Origin: an uncultured Alphaproteobacteria bacterium
GTDB lineage: Bacteria > Pseudomonadota > Alphaproteobacteria > Rhodobacterales > Rhodobacteraceae
Assembly: GCA_902524655.1 (NCBI GenBank)
Contig: CABZEG010000001.1
Span: 1 to 64,000, forward strand
Reading direction: 5' to 3'
DNA: 64,000 bases
The notes beneath the pieces are model-generated. The model made no database searches. It was not told the origin of the DNA and saw nothing but the letters and a program-made list of their open reading frames with translations. Shown in pieces: positions 53,850 to 63,775 of this stretch (position 1 is the first letter of the stretch; the number at the start of each line of letters is the position of its first letter). Both the position numbers and the translations under genes were made by a program.

Positions 53850-54485
53850 CTAACTTGAGAAAATTTTTGAAAAATTATAAAGAATTCTTGCTGTCGCACC
53901 CCAAATATAATACGGACCATAAGGAACCGCTAAAAATGATCTTTTCTCTCCATTCCAAGTAAAAGAATGCTCCGAATACCTGTTATTATCCAATAAAAAC
54001 TCAAGTGGCACTTTAAATACTTCAGACACCTCCTCTAAGCTATTTATTTGAATTTCATATCCACTTACAACTCCAATAAACGGAAATATCCTGAAACCAG
54101 TTATTGTTTCATGTGATGGTAAAGAGCCGATTAGAAATACATTTAGCGAGCTTAAACCAATTTCTTCAAAAGCTTCTCGTATCGCTGTAACGTCAAGACT
54201 TTTATCTTTATCATCAAACTTACCTCCTGGAAAAGAAATTTGCCCCGAATGCTTTTTCATATTCATTGAACGGCGCGTCAGAATAACTTGCCACATAGAA
54301 TTTTCATATTGTAATGGAACCAGGACTGAAGCGGGGTGTAAATTTATATTTGTTCTGTTTTTCTTAAGATGTAGATCAAAGGTGGTATCCGCTTTTCTCG
54401 TAAAATCATTATGATAGTCAGTAGGGTTGATAATACCTCTTATTTTTTCTATTACTTCTTCTTTTTTTGAAAAATCAACCTTCAT
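53850..54485 (-). CDS. CoA pyrophosphatase-like NUDIX hydrolase
   Basis: 211 residues. NUDIX box GGKFDDKDKSLDVTAIREAFEEIGL with the HSGQISFPGG lead-in typical of NudL-like CoA pyrophosphatases. It cleaves CoA or related diphosphates. ATG 54485 overlaps the hslO stop; the ORF-track start at 54569 lies inside hslO. Confidence 0.85.
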   Translation of the reverse strand: MKVDFSKKEEVIEKIRGIINPTDYHNDFTRKADTTFDLHLKKNRTNINLHPASVLVPLQYENSMWQVILTRRSMNMKKHSGQISFPGGKFDDKDKSLDVTAIREAFEEIGLSSLNVFLIGSLPSHETITGFRIFPFIGVVSGYEIQINSLEEVSEVFKVPLEFLLDNNRYSEHSFTWNGEKRSFLAVPYGPYYIWGATARILYNFSKIFSS

Positions 54486-55368
54486 AGTAGTCAAGAATTT
54501 GTTTAAGTGAAAACTGAAATTTTCGTCCACAGAATTGGCAGTTTGCAGAAATTTTTTCCTTCTTATCATACATATCTTCTAGCTGCTCTTTTGGATATTT
54601 AGATAAAGTGTAGAGTAGTGTTTTTCGTTTACAAGAGCATCCAAATTTTATCTTTGTCTCTTTAAATACTGTTAATGCGTTGTGTTGGAAAATATTATCC
54701 AAGAATTGATATTGATTAAATTCTGCATTCATTGAATTTCTTATTTGTTCAGTTATTCTTTCCTTTAAAATATCCCAACTTTTGTCATCAATATATTTGT
54801 TATCATGCTCATCTGGCAGCGCTTGCAACATAAACCCAGAGGCAATCCAATTTCTTCCACTTTTTGCACTGTGCTTCTTTGTAATATTCAAGTCAAAGAA
54901 TGTTTTAATTTGTTCTGACTGAAAAAAATAATTTTCGGCTGATCTACTAAGACTGCCTTCAATAATTGGGGTTATGCCCTGATATGGCTCCATATTTTTC
55001 CCTTGATCAATAGTAATTGCGAATAATCCTGTATCGAGATTTAAATGCGTAGCTTCTTTGTCATAATCTGCATATGCTCTTATATTTGCAGGCTTTCCCT
55101 GATCCTTCGGGGCATAATAGTCTGTTGCCAACAACTTTATGCTTTCATTGCCTCTTATCTGTAATGAGAGTCTCCATCTTATTTTAATCATCTCTCCTAT
55201 TAAAACAGTAAGTAGTAGTGCTTCGAATAGGAGTTTACAAACTTTATCAGGGAAACGATGATGTTTTATTGTATCTAAAGCTAACTTCTCTATCCGTGCA
55301 AATCGACCTCTTAGATTTTTATCATCAATCTGGAATGGTAAAACTGAGTCTAAAAAATTGTTTTTCAT
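54475..55368 (-). CDS. hslO: Hsp33 redox-regulated chaperone
   Basis: 297 residues. The C-terminal zinc switch CSC ... CQFC is present. It protects unfolded proteins during oxidative stress; zinc release by oxidation turns it on. First of the run hslO-NUDIX-CCA transferase. Confidence 0.9.
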   Translation of the reverse strand: MKNNFLDSVLPFQIDDKNLRGRFARIEKLALDTIKHHRFPDKVCKLLFEALLLTVLIGEMIKIRWRLSLQIRGNESIKLLATDYYAPKDQGKPANIRAYADYDKEATHLNLDTGLFAITIDQGKNMEPYQGITPIIEGSLSRSAENYFFQSEQIKTFFDLNITKKHSAKSGRNWIASGFMLQALPDEHDNKYIDDKSWDILKERITEQIRNSMNAEFNQYQFLDNIFQHNALTVFKETKIKFGCSCKRKTLLYTLSKYPKEQLEDMYDKKEKISANCQFCGRKFQFSLKQILDYYEG

Positions 55369-55445
55369 ATACTTCGTTTTTATTTAGTGGTTATTGATGT
55401 TTATTTAATATTAAATGCGAAAACAACAACAATCGGTAGTGAGCG

Positions 55446-55883
55446 TTGAAGCTGTTTGGTGAAAGAGTTAATTATAAAATTAAGTACCAGAGAAGAGTTG
55501 GTGCCTATGGTATTATTTTGCAAAAGAATGACTTAATTTTAACAGAGCAAATAACTAAAGAGAATGGTATAGAGCTTCAATTACCTGGAGGAGGCTTGAA
55601 TGAGAATGAGTCCCTCATTCGTGCTCTTTATCGAGAGGTAATAGAGGAAACAGGTTGGGGCATTAAAGTTCTTAAAAAAGAAGGGATATTCCAACGTTTT
55701 ACATACATGCCGGAATATAAAATTTGGGCCCATAAAATATGCCATATTTACCGATGTGCCGCAACGATGAGAAAAACAGAACACCTTGAGAAAAATCATC
55801 GCTCTCTAATTATGAATAAAAAAAAAGCTTTGGAAAAAGTTGTGGATACTGGGTTCAAATATTTTATTCAAAACTTTGGCTAA
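55446..55883 (+). CDS. NUDIX hydrolase
   Basis: 145 residues. NUDIX box GGGLNENESLIRALYREVIEETGW. TTG start. The substrate is unknown. Overlaps the convergent transglycosylase gene by four bases. Divergent from hslO. Confidence 0.85.
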   Translation: MKLFGERVNYKIKYQRRVGAYGIILQKNDLILTEQITKENGIELQLPGGGLNENESLIRALYREVIEETGWGIKVLKKEGIFQRFTYMPEYKIWAHKICHIYRCAATMRKTEHLEKNHRSLIMNKKKALEKVVDTGFKYFIQNFG

Positions 55884-57079
55884 TTTATTAGGAGCTTTCT
55901 TAGGAGCTCTTTTGTTGGCCAACTGTCTGCTGAAAGTCCAAATTCTAATTGAACCGACCTAACAGCCTGTCTAGTCTTTGCACCTAATATTCCGTCTACT
56001 TTTCCAACATCATACCCTTTAGATCTTAGAACGTTTTGTAATTTTATCATTGCTTCAATATCTAGAATATCAGATGGGTTGTTATGCTTATATTTTTTTG
56101 CTCCACCAAGTCTTTTAGCTAAGTGAGCAGCTGTAACGGTATAGATGAAGCTATCGTTCCATTTCAAATAAACTTCAAAATTTTTAAATGCTAGAAATGC
56201 TGGACCTTTCTTTCCCTGGGGCAATAGAAGCGTTGAATAAAGGTTTTCATCTATTTTCAATTTTTCTCCTCTTAATTTTAGGCCTAAGTTTTCCCAGTCT
56301 TTAAGAGCTCTTCCCCTTCCAAATCCCGCTAATTCCCAATAAAAGTCTTTCGGTAATATCACTTCCTCTAACCAAGCCTCCCCTTTTGCCCAACCCATAT
56401 GGTTTATCAGATTGGCTGCTGTTAAAATGGCATCTTCAGGCGTTTCCTTTAAAGAAATCTGGCCGTCCTTGTTACCGTCAATACCAAATTCCAAGATATC
56501 CTGCGGTAACATCTGAACTTGCCCTATTTCTCCTGCCCAAGCTCCTGTTGTATCGTAATCAATATCGCCACGCTCAATCAATTGCATTGCTGCAATGAAT
56601 TCAGGCTGAAAGAGCTCGGGTCTTCTACAATCAAATGCCAGGGAAGCTAAGGATTTTAGAGTATTAAAATTTCCTTGAACGGCTCCAAAATCAGTCTCCA
56701 TAGCCCAAAAAGCCGTAATCACTTCTTTTGGCACTCCATATATAGCTAAGGCTTCATTAAAAACAGTTTGATATTTTTTGAATTGTTTTTTCCCGTTTAC
56801 CAATCTGTAATCATTTATTGCTCTTTTGGAGAAATCAAGGAAGCTCAATTTGAAACTTCTTTGTTTTCTATCAAGTTTAATAATGGCTGGGTTAAATTTT
56901 GCTCGTCTAATGGTTTTTTTTACTACTTCAGTACTTATACCAATACCAGTTGCATACCTTTCTGTTTCTTTTAAAAAAACACTAAAATCCCCTCCACAAT
57001 TAGTAAACGTGTTGCCAAATACAACTGGCGGCAAGCCAAATATCAGTAAAAAAACTAAAGTTTTAAGATTGGGTTTCAT
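55880..57079 (-). CDS. MltB-like lytic murein transglycosylase with peptidoglycan-binding domain
   Basis: 399 residues. Signal peptide (KTLVFLLIFGLPPVVFG), SLT_2 catalytic domain with Glu128 (AFWAMETDFG) and AGEIGQVQMLP, and a C-terminal PG_binding_1 domain (LRSKGYDVGKVDGILGAKTRQAVRSVQ). It cleaves peptidoglycan glycan strands in the periplasm. No lipobox Cys at the signal end, so soluble. Downstream of dapB with an eight-base gap. Confidence 0.9.
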   Translation of the reverse strand: MKPNLKTLVFLLIFGLPPVVFGNTFTNCGGDFSVFLKETERYATGIGISTEVVKKTIRRAKFNPAIIKLDRKQRSFKLSFLDFSKRAINDYRLVNGKKQFKKYQTVFNEALAIYGVPKEVITAFWAMETDFGAVQGNFNTLKSLASLAFDCRRPELFQPEFIAAMQLIERGDIDYDTTGAWAGEIGQVQMLPQDILEFGIDGNKDGQISLKETPEDAILTAANLINHMGWAKGEAWLEEVILPKDFYWELAGFGRGRALKDWENLGLKLRGEKLKIDENLYSTLLLPQGKKGPAFLAFKNFEVYLKWNDSFIYTVTAAHLAKRLGGAKKYKHNNPSDILDIEAMIKLQNVLRSKGYDVGKVDGILGAKTRQAVRSVQLEFGLSADSWPTKELLRKLLIN

Positions 57080-57087
57080 GTATTTAA

Positions 57088-57900
57088 CTACCTCAAGTTT
57101 AAAACATTTAACATGTCATATAGACCTGGATCCTTTTCTTTAGACCACAAGGCTGCTTTTATTGCTCCGTTTACAAAAATATCTCTGGAGAATGCTTCAT
57201 GTTTGATAGATATTCGTTCCAAGTCAGATGTAAAAGAAACTTCGTGTTCACCAACTACGCCGCCACCCCTAAGGGAAGCAAAACCTATTGAGCCTTTTTC
57301 TCGACCATCTGATATGCCATCACGTACTGCTACTCTCAATTCTGGCAGGTCTTTTCCTTTGCCTCTAGCTGCCGCTTCACCAAGCATTAAAGCAGTTCCA
57401 GAGGGTGCATCAACCTTATCTCTATGATGCATTTCCAAAATTTCTATATCAAAATCTAGGTCTAGAGAAGATGAAATCTTCTCGACTAAGCTGGTTAATA
57501 CATTTATTCCTAGGCTCATATTTCCTGCCTTAACAATCACTACTCTCTCTGCATACTCGCTGATCTCATTTTCTTGTCCTCGGTCAAAGCCAGTTGTACC
57601 AATTACATGGGCAGTATCGGTCTGTGCGCAAACCTTGACACACTCCAATGAGGTATCTGGGGTGCTAAAATCGATAACAGCTTCTGCACCCTCTAAAGCC
57701 AATTTTAAATCATCCGTTATCAAAATATTATTAGGTCTACCTAGAAGTTTTTCCCCACAATCTTGTCCTATCCAAGCGTGCCCTTTACGCTCCACAACAA
57801 AGTGTAGGTCTATTGTGGAAGATTCAGTAATTTTTTTTATTATTTTAGATCCCATTCGACCTGAAGCTCCTAAAACACTTACCTTGAAACGATTTTTCAT
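57088..57900 (-). CDS. dapB: 4-hydroxy-tetrahydrodipicolinate reductase
   Basis: 270 residues, the family's normal length. NAD(P) motif VSVLGASGRMGSKI and the catalytic EMHHRDKVDAPSGTALMLGE. It makes tetrahydrodipicolinate for lysine and peptidoglycan. GAGG lies six bases before ATG 57900. Confidence 0.95.
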   Translation of the reverse strand: MKNRFKVSVLGASGRMGSKIIKKITESSTIDLHFVVERKGHAWIGQDCGEKLLGRPNNILITDDLKLALEGAEAVIDFSTPDTSLECVKVCAQTDTAHVIGTTGFDRGQENEISEYAERVVIVKAGNMSLGINVLTSLVEKISSSLDLDFDIEILEMHHRDKVDAPSGTALMLGEAAARGKGKDLPELRVAVRDGISDGREKGSIGFASLRGGGVVGEHEVSFTSDLERISIKHEAFSRDIFVNGAIKAALWSKEKDPGLYDMLNVLNLR

Positions 57901-57985
57901 ATTTTTCCTCAACAAATAATTGAATAATCTTCAATTTAATTTTAGTAGTTAGTATAGACCAATCGTTATACTGGATGAAGCTAAT

Positions 57986-58372
57986 ATGCAAAAAAGAAAA
58001 AATAAAAGTAGGTTTGGAGACGAGGCTTCACAAAGACAACTGAGGGTCTCCGAATTAATAAAAAGAAACATTGCGAAAATATTAATTGACTCTAACTTTT
58101 ACGATCAAGATAGGAAGATTTATTCAGCATCTGTTACTGAGGTACGTTGCTCAGCAGATCTCAAAATAGCAACCGTATACGTTCTTCCCTTAGATGATAT
58201 AGACGCTCAGGACCTAGCTGCTTTTCTTGGTAAAAATAAAAATGCCATCAGGCACGCTCTTGGGAAAGAGGTGTCTTTGAAATATTTACCAGATTTAAGG
58301 TTTAAAGAAGACACACTTTTTGAACAAATAGAGAAAACTAACAAAATTTTTAGAGCTCTTGAAAAAGATTAG
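57986..58372 (+). CDS. rbfA: 30S ribosome-binding factor RbfA
   Basis: 128 residues, KH-like fold: RQLRVSELIKRNIAKIL and later VTEVRCSADLKIATVYV and LRHALGKEVSLKYLPDLRF-like segments. It helps mature the small subunit. It opens the run rbfA-truB-rpsO-pnp, the order common in proteobacteria. Confidence 0.93.
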   Translation: MQKRKNKSRFGDEASQRQLRVSELIKRNIAKILIDSNFYDQDRKIYSASVTEVRCSADLKIATVYVLPLDDIDAQDLAAFLGKNKNAIRHALGKEVSLKYLPDLRFKEDTLFEQIEKTNKIFRALEKD

Positions 58373-58379
58373 GAAGGCA

Positions 58380-59273
58380 GTGCACAAGAATATATTCAAC
58401 GGATGGCTCTTAGTGAATAAACAGGCCGGCATGACATCTGCCGACGTCGTTAGAGTTTTAAAAAGAAAAATGAACCCAACAAAGATTGGTCATGCTGGAA
58501 CTCTGGATCCTGACGCTACGGGATTGTTACCATTAGCATTAGGTGAAGCCACTAAGGCCATTCCATATCTTCTTAAATCAAAAAAAAAGTATGAAGCTAC
58601 TTTTTTGTGTGGTGTTAAAACTGATACAGATGACGCTTCTGGAAAACCTCTCAAAGCCTCATTCTACGTTCCAAGAAAAAATGAAATATTGGATGCACTT
58701 AACTATTATTCAAAGGTCATCTTTCAAATTCCCCCTAAAGTCTCAGCCGTAAAAGTTGAGGGAAAAAGAGCTTACAAACGTTTTAAAGCCAACGAGAATT
58801 TCCAGCTTTCTGCAAGAAGTATAAACGTATATGAGCTTTCATTACAATCTTACGATGAAAATGGTAAAGCCATTGTTCACTTTGAATGTAGCAAGGGTGG
58901 GTATGTAAGATCCATTGCAAGAGATATAGGTGATTTCATTGGGTGTTTCGGATACGTAAGAAACTTGAGTCGCCTAGAGTATGGTCCTTTTAAAGTTACA
59001 GAGGCATGTCATCTGTCCAAATTATTAGATCTTTCTAAAGAGAGTTTAGAGTCAAAATTAAAGGCCATCGAGATAGGCATCCCAAACCTAAAAATTTTTG
59101 AATGTCCTATGGATGATTTAAAACATCTGGAAAATGGTCGACCAATAGAATGTCCAACGACCGTCAGTCTAATCGAGGGAGAAGAGCTCATCGCAAAATA
59201 TAAAGGAAGGGTTACAGCCATTCTTTTCAAGGATGGCTCATTTTTGAAAGTGAGAAGAAAACTTAACACTTAA
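58380..59273 (+). CDS. truB: tRNA pseudouridine(55) synthase TruB
   Basis: About 297 residues. NGWLLVNKQAGMTSADVV, KIGHAGTLDPDATG with the catalytic Asp, and KGGYVRSIARDIG. It makes pseudouridine 55 in tRNA. GTG 58380 has AGGAAGG just upstream; the ORF-track TTG (58359) has none. Confidence 0.93.
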   Translation: MHKNIFNGWLLVNKQAGMTSADVVRVLKRKMNPTKIGHAGTLDPDATGLLPLALGEATKAIPYLLKSKKKYEATFLCGVKTDTDDASGKPLKASFYVPRKNEILDALNYYSKVIFQIPPKVSAVKVEGKRAYKRFKANENFQLSARSINVYELSLQSYDENGKAIVHFECSKGGYVRSIARDIGDFIGCFGYVRNLSRLEYGPFKVTEACHLSKLLDLSKESLESKLKAIEIGIPNLKIFECPMDDLKHLENGRPIECPTTVSLIEGEELIAKYKGRVTAILFKDGSFLKVRRKLNT

Positions 59274-59421
59274 TCATTACAAAGAAAAAAAGGAATATCA
59301 AAGGTAATTCGGTATTATTTATTTTTTTCTTTATTTTTTTGTAAAATCACACTAATAACTATCCAAACAACTAATCCTAACTGGACGACATCCTGGTAGG
59401 ATAGAAAAATGGAGAATAACG

Positions 59422-59691
59422 ATGTCGATTACGCAAGAAGATAAAAAAACTTTAATTAAAGACTACGCAACAAAAAAGGGAGATACTGGCTCACCTGAAG
59501 TTCAGGTAGCTATATTGACCAAGAGAATTGTCAATTTAACAGAGCATTTCAAAACTCATAAAAAAGATAATCATTCTAGAAGAGGCCTTTTGAAAATGGT
59601 TTCTTTAAGACGAAAACTTTTGGACTATGTGCGAGAGAAAGACGAGAATCGCTACAAGGAACTAATTAAAAGACTGGAAATTAGAAGATAA
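59422..59691 (+). CDS. rpsO: 30S ribosomal protein S15
   Basis: 89 residues, normal length: [23 protein letters not shown] and [25 protein letters not shown] is well placed before the ATG. The 148 bases before it probably hold a promoter and a regulated leader. Confidence 0.97.
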   Translation: MSITQEDKKTLIKDYATKKGDTGSPEVQVAILTKRIVNLTEHFKTHKKDNHSRRGLLKMVSLRRKLLDYVREKDENRYKELIKRLEIRR

Positions 59692-59738
59692 AATATTCCG
59701 TTTTTTGTCCGTAAAATTTACCAAAACAAAGGCAAGAT

Positions 59739-61859
59739 ATGTTTAATGAAATAAAGAAGACTATTGAGTGGGGACACGATAAGTTAACACTAGAAACTGG
59801 CAAGATCGCTAGACAAGCAGACTCGACTGTAATAGCAACATATGGTGAAACAGTAGTTATGGCTGCCGTTGTATACTCAAAGGAATCAAAGGCTGACCAA
59901 GATTTCTTTCCCTTAACCGTTAATTATCAAGAAAAGTATTATGCTGCAGGGAAAATTCCAGGCGGGTTTTTCAAAAGAGAAGCTAGACCGACAGAAAAAG
60001 AAACTTTGACCAGTCGTTTGATCGATAGGCCGATACGACCATTATTTGTCGAGGGGTTTAAAAACGAAGTACAAGTGACATGTACGGTTCTTAGTCATGA
60101 CCTGGAGAACGACCCCGATATAGTAGCAATGATAGCAGCCTCTGCGGCCTTAACACTTTCAGGAGCTCCTTTTCTTGGTCCAATCGGAGCTGCCAGAGTA
60201 GGTTTTGTTAATGACTCTTATGTTCTCAATCCTTCAGTAGATGATATGGATAATTTAAAAGAAAACAATGAGCAAAGACTTGATCTTGTAGTTGCTGGAA
60301 CCAAAGATGCAGTAATGATGGTAGAATCCGAAGCTTACGAATTATCGGAAAAAGAAATGTTAGGGGCGGTTAAGTTCGGACATGAACAAATGGCATTAGT
60401 AATTGACATGATCATTGATCTGGCAAAAGAGGCTGCAAACGAACCCTTTTCTTTTGAGTATCAGCTCAATGACAAATTATATAACAAGATATCCAAAGCG
60501 GGAGCCAAAGATCTAAAGAAAGCTTTTGAAATATCTGAAAAAAAAGAACGACAAGCTTCAGTGGCGTCAGCGATAGAAAAAATAAAAAGTTCCCTGTCTG
60601 ATGACGAAAATGAAGGTAACGAAGTGAATGAACTCATAAAAAAACTAGAGTCTGAGGTTGTTAGAAACAATATTCTAGATAATGGTACTCGAATAGATGG
60701 TAGAGATTTAACAACGGTTAGATCGATAGAGACGGAAACTCGTTTATTGCCACGAGCACACGGTTCCTCACTATTTACTAGGGGTGAAACTCAAGGGCTA
60801 GTAGTCACAACGCTGGGAGCCGGGGATTCTGAACAGATAATTGATGCCTTACATAAAGAAGGTAGGTTGAATTTTATGCTACACTATAACTTTCCACCAT
60901 ACTCAGTCGGAGAATGCGGTCGAATGGCTGGCCCGGGCCGTAGAGAAATTGGCCACGGAAAACTTGCTTGGAGAGCCTTACAAGCAGTATTACCTTCGTC
61001 TGATGAGTTCCCTTATACTGTACGAGTCGTATCAGAAATTACTGAGTCCAATGGATCTTCTTCAATGGCAACCGTTTGTGGATCATCTCTGTCAATGATG
61101 GATGCTGGGGTACCCCTTAAAGCACCCGTAGCTGGTGTCGCTATGGGATTAATACTAGAAGGAAAAAAGTTTGCTGTTCTAACAGACATTTTGGGGGATG
61201 AAGATCATCTTGGTGACATGGACTTTAAAGTAGCTGGAACAGAGGCTGGGATAACGTCTTTGCAAATGGATATAAAAGTTGCTGGCATTACTCCTCAAAT
61301 TATGGAAAAGGCTCTAGATCAAGCAAAGGAAGCTCGTTTGCATATATTGGGCGAAATGGCTAGATCTTTGTCGGCTCCATCTGAGTTTTCGAAATATGCA
61401 CCTAAAATTGAGTCACTAACTGTTCCAAGCGATAAAATTCGCGAAGTAATTGGAAGTGGAGGAAAAGTGATAAAAGAAATCGTCGAGGTTTCGGGCGCGA
61501 AAGTTGATATAAATGATGAAGGATTAGTAAGAATAGCATCTCAAAACAAAGAGAGCCTAGATACAGCTAGAAAAATGATAAGTGAAATCGTTGAAGACCC
61601 TATTGTTGGTCAAGTCTATGAAGGAATAGTTGTGAAGCTTATGGACTTCGGTGCTTTTGTTAACTTCTATGGAAAACGAGACGGTCTTGTTCATGTAAGC
61701 CAAATATCGGTAGAAAGAGTAAACCACCCAAAAGATGTTTTGACTGAAGGACAGAATGTAAAAGTTAAGTTAATGGGTATTGATGACAGGGGTAAGAGCA
61801 AACTATCGATGAAAGTTATAGATCAAAGTACAGGAAAAGAAGTGGAGAAGGAAGCTTAG
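59739..61859 (+). CDS. pnp: polyribonucleotide nucleotidyltransferase (PNPase)
   Basis: 706 residues: two RNase PH domains ([36 protein letters not shown]), a KH domain ([14 protein letters not shown]) and an S1 domain ([17 protein letters not shown]). It degrades RNA from the 3' end. Last gene of the rbfA-truB-rpsO-pnp run, convergent with hemH. Confidence 0.96.
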   Translation: MFNEIKKTIEWGHDKLTLETGKIARQADSTVIATYGETVVMAAVVYSKESKADQDFFPLTVNYQEKYYAAGKIPGGFFKREARPTEKETLTSRLIDRPIRPLFVEGFKNEVQVTCTVLSHDLENDPDIVAMIAASAALTLSGAPFLGPIGAARVGFVNDSYVLNPSVDDMDNLKENNEQRLDLVVAGTKDAVMMVESEAYELSEKEMLGAVKFGHEQMALVIDMIIDLAKEAANEPFSFEYQLNDKLYNKISKAGAKDLKKAFEISEKKERQASVASAIEKIKSSLSDDENEGNEVNELIKKLESEVVRNNILDNGTRIDGRDLTTVRSIETETRLLPRAHGSSLFTRGETQGLVVTTLGAGDSEQIIDALHKEGRLNFMLHYNFPPYSVGECGRMAGPGRREIGHGKLAWRALQAVLPSSDEFPYTVRVVSEITESNGSSSMATVCGSSLSMMDAGVPLKAPVAGVAMGLILEGKKFAVLTDILGDEDHLGDMDFKVAGTEAGITSLQMDIKVAGITPQIMEKALDQAKEARLHILGEMARSLSAPSEFSKYAPKIESLTVPSDKIREVIGSGGKVIKEIVEVSGAKVDINDEGLVRIASQNKESLDTARKMISEIVEDPIVGQVYEGIVVKLMDFGAFVNFYGKRDGLVHVSQISVERVNHPKDVLTEGQNVKVKLMGIDDRGKSKLSMKVIDQSTGKEVEKEA

Positions 61860-61860
61860 A

Positions 61861-62898
61861 CTATATCCAACCTAGCAACTCATTTTTAATTATATTGAAA
61901 AACATATCAATATGGATTTTTTCATCGTTAAGACATGGGATATATAAAAAGTTTTTTCCGCCAGCCTCAATAAAACTTTCTGAAATCTCGCCACATATCT
62001 CTTCTAACGTTTCAACACAATCGGAAGAAAATGAAGGAGCTATGACCGCAATATTTTCCTTACCAGATTTAGCTAAATCTGCTACGAGATCAACGGTCGC
62101 TGGTCCTACCCACTTTTCGGGACCAAATTTAGATTGAAATGCTGTTGTTAATTCGTTCTCTTTCCATTTGAGCTTTTCCCTAATAAGCCTGGTTGTTTTT
62201 TGGCATTGACAGTGGTAAGGATCTCCATTCATTAAATATCTTTCGGGAACGCCATGATAAGATATCACCAGATGCTGAGGCTTTATTTTTGATTTTTTAT
62301 AAGCTGTCGTTATGGACGCTGAAATGGCATTGATAAAATTAATGTTATCAAAATATGGAGATACTGTTCTTACAGAAGGCTGCCAATTAAGACTCATTAG
62401 TGATCTAAATACTTGATCATTAGCAGTAGCAGTTGTTGGAGCTGCATACTGTGGATAAAGTGGAAAAAAAAGAATTTTTGTACATCCCTTAGATACCATT
62501 TTTTTCACCACGCTGTCTGTAGAAGGATTTCCATATCTCATACAAAAATCTACTAAAACTTTATCACCATACACTTTATCGAACCTAGCTCTCAGTTTTT
62601 TTGTTTGAGCCTTTGTAATTGTCAGCAGTGGGCTTTCATCTTCTTCGTTATTCCAAATCTCTTTATACGCTTCACCAGAGGAGAATGGTCTTCTCAGCAA
62701 AATTAAGTTTAATATCGGTTTCCATACCCAAGGAGAGTAATCAATTACTCTCCTATCAGAAAGAAATTCTTTAAGATATCTTCTCATAGACCAATAGTCT
62801 GTGGCATCAGGTGTGCCCAAATTACCAATAATTACTCCGACTTTTTGTTTTAAAATCTGAGGATGTTCTTTTGGAATATCGGACTTTTTTACATTCAT
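61861..62898 (-). CDS. hemH: ferrochelatase
   Basis: 345 residues. VGVIIGNLGTPDA at the start, YHGVPERY with the catalytic His and APSFSSDCVETLEEI with the conserved Glu. It puts Fe2+ into protoporphyrin IX to make heme. With hemF it gives two heme-synthesis steps in the window. Confidence 0.94.
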   Translation of the reverse strand: MNVKKSDIPKEHPQILKQKVGVIIGNLGTPDATDYWSMRRYLKEFLSDRRVIDYSPWVWKPILNLILLRRPFSSGEAYKEIWNNEEDESPLLTITKAQTKKLRARFDKVYGDKVLVDFCMRYGNPSTDSVVKKMVSKGCTKILFFPLYPQYAAPTTATANDQVFRSLMSLNWQPSVRTVSPYFDNINFINAISASITTAYKKSKIKPQHLVISYHGVPERYLMNGDPYHCQCQKTTRLIREKLKWKENELTTAFQSKFGPEKWVGPATVDLVADLAKSGKENIAVIAPSFSSDCVETLEEICGEISESFIEAGGKNFLYIPCLNDEKIHIDMFFNIIKNELLGWI

Positions 62899-62967
62899 TT
62901 CAATTTCTTTCGATACGGATTAACTAAGCTATACCTCATAAATATCAAATCATTTTCCATCTTTATT

Positions 62968-63705
62968 CTAATATTTCCTACCATATAGGAAAATTATTTC
63001 AAAAGTGGCACTTATGGTAAAAGTGTCCTTTTTTGACTTTTTATCTGTAAAATTTTTAAAGTAAAATTTCTCAACCTCTTGAACTAGGTTTTTGGTCGTT
63101 AAACTTTTACGACGCTCAAGAATAGCGTTTGTCTCACCCATTTCTTTAATATCCAAAAACAAATCTAGTAACCTCTCATAATCGACCTTAATTACATCTC
63201 TATCGACTACACAGTTTTTGAGACCAACCTTTGTAGCCAAATTACCTACATCTCGTATTTCAGGTAATGGAGAAATTCTTGGGCTCGCTGCTCCAAATAA
63301 TTTCATTTCGGCCTTCGAGAAAGAGTCTCTTAGTTCATTGAGCGTCTCCGAACCAAATAAGCAACACATAAAATGGCCTTCAGATTTTAAAAATTTAACT
63401 TTTTCAAAAAAATCGCTATATGGATCATTAGACCAATGTAGTTGCATTAGATTTGCATACAAATCAAGTGATTGAGTTTTAGTAGTATTGCGGCTAAATT
63501 CCGAGACGATTACTTTATTAATTTTGCTTAACTTTTTAAGGTCATTTTTTCTACATCCTTCGATCAGACCGCACTTCCAACCCTTAGGTAAATGTAAAAT
63601 ACGATTTTCAAGATCACCAAATACTCTTTTTAAAAGAAAGCTTCTTGACCTTGATTCTCTTGATCTGATTTTATTCTCTTTAACTCGATTTATATCAAAT
63701 AACAT
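62968..63705 (-). CDS. NDUFAF5-like methyltransferase with a weakened SAM motif
   Basis: 245 residues resembling the alphaproteobacterial NDUFAF5/BioC-like methyltransferase: a basic N-terminus with FLLKRVFGDLENRI, CCLFGSETLNELRDSF, ASPRISPLPEIRDVGNL, MGETNAILERR and a final ATFEIIFLYGRKY. The SAM-binding loop, usually DLGxGxG, reads CGLIEGCRKNDL and has lost the glycine pattern, so SAM binding is doubtful. Possibly a complex I assembly factor. Confidence 0.7.
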   Translation of the reverse strand: MLFDINRVKENKIRSRESRSRSFLLKRVFGDLENRILHLPKGWKCGLIEGCRKNDLKKLSKINKVIVSEFSRNTTKTQSLDLYANLMQLHWSNDPYSDFFEKVKFLKSEGHFMCCLFGSETLNELRDSFSKAEMKLFGAASPRISPLPEIRDVGNLATKVGLKNCVVDRDVIKVDYERLLDLFLDIKEMGETNAILERRKSLTTKNLVQEVEKFYFKNFTDKKSKKDTFTISATFEIIFLYGRKY

Positions 63706-63775
63706 TGATTGTTAGTCCGAAAATATTTTATGATGAAGTTACCAACGTTTTCTAAACAACCATTAGCGTGTTTTT

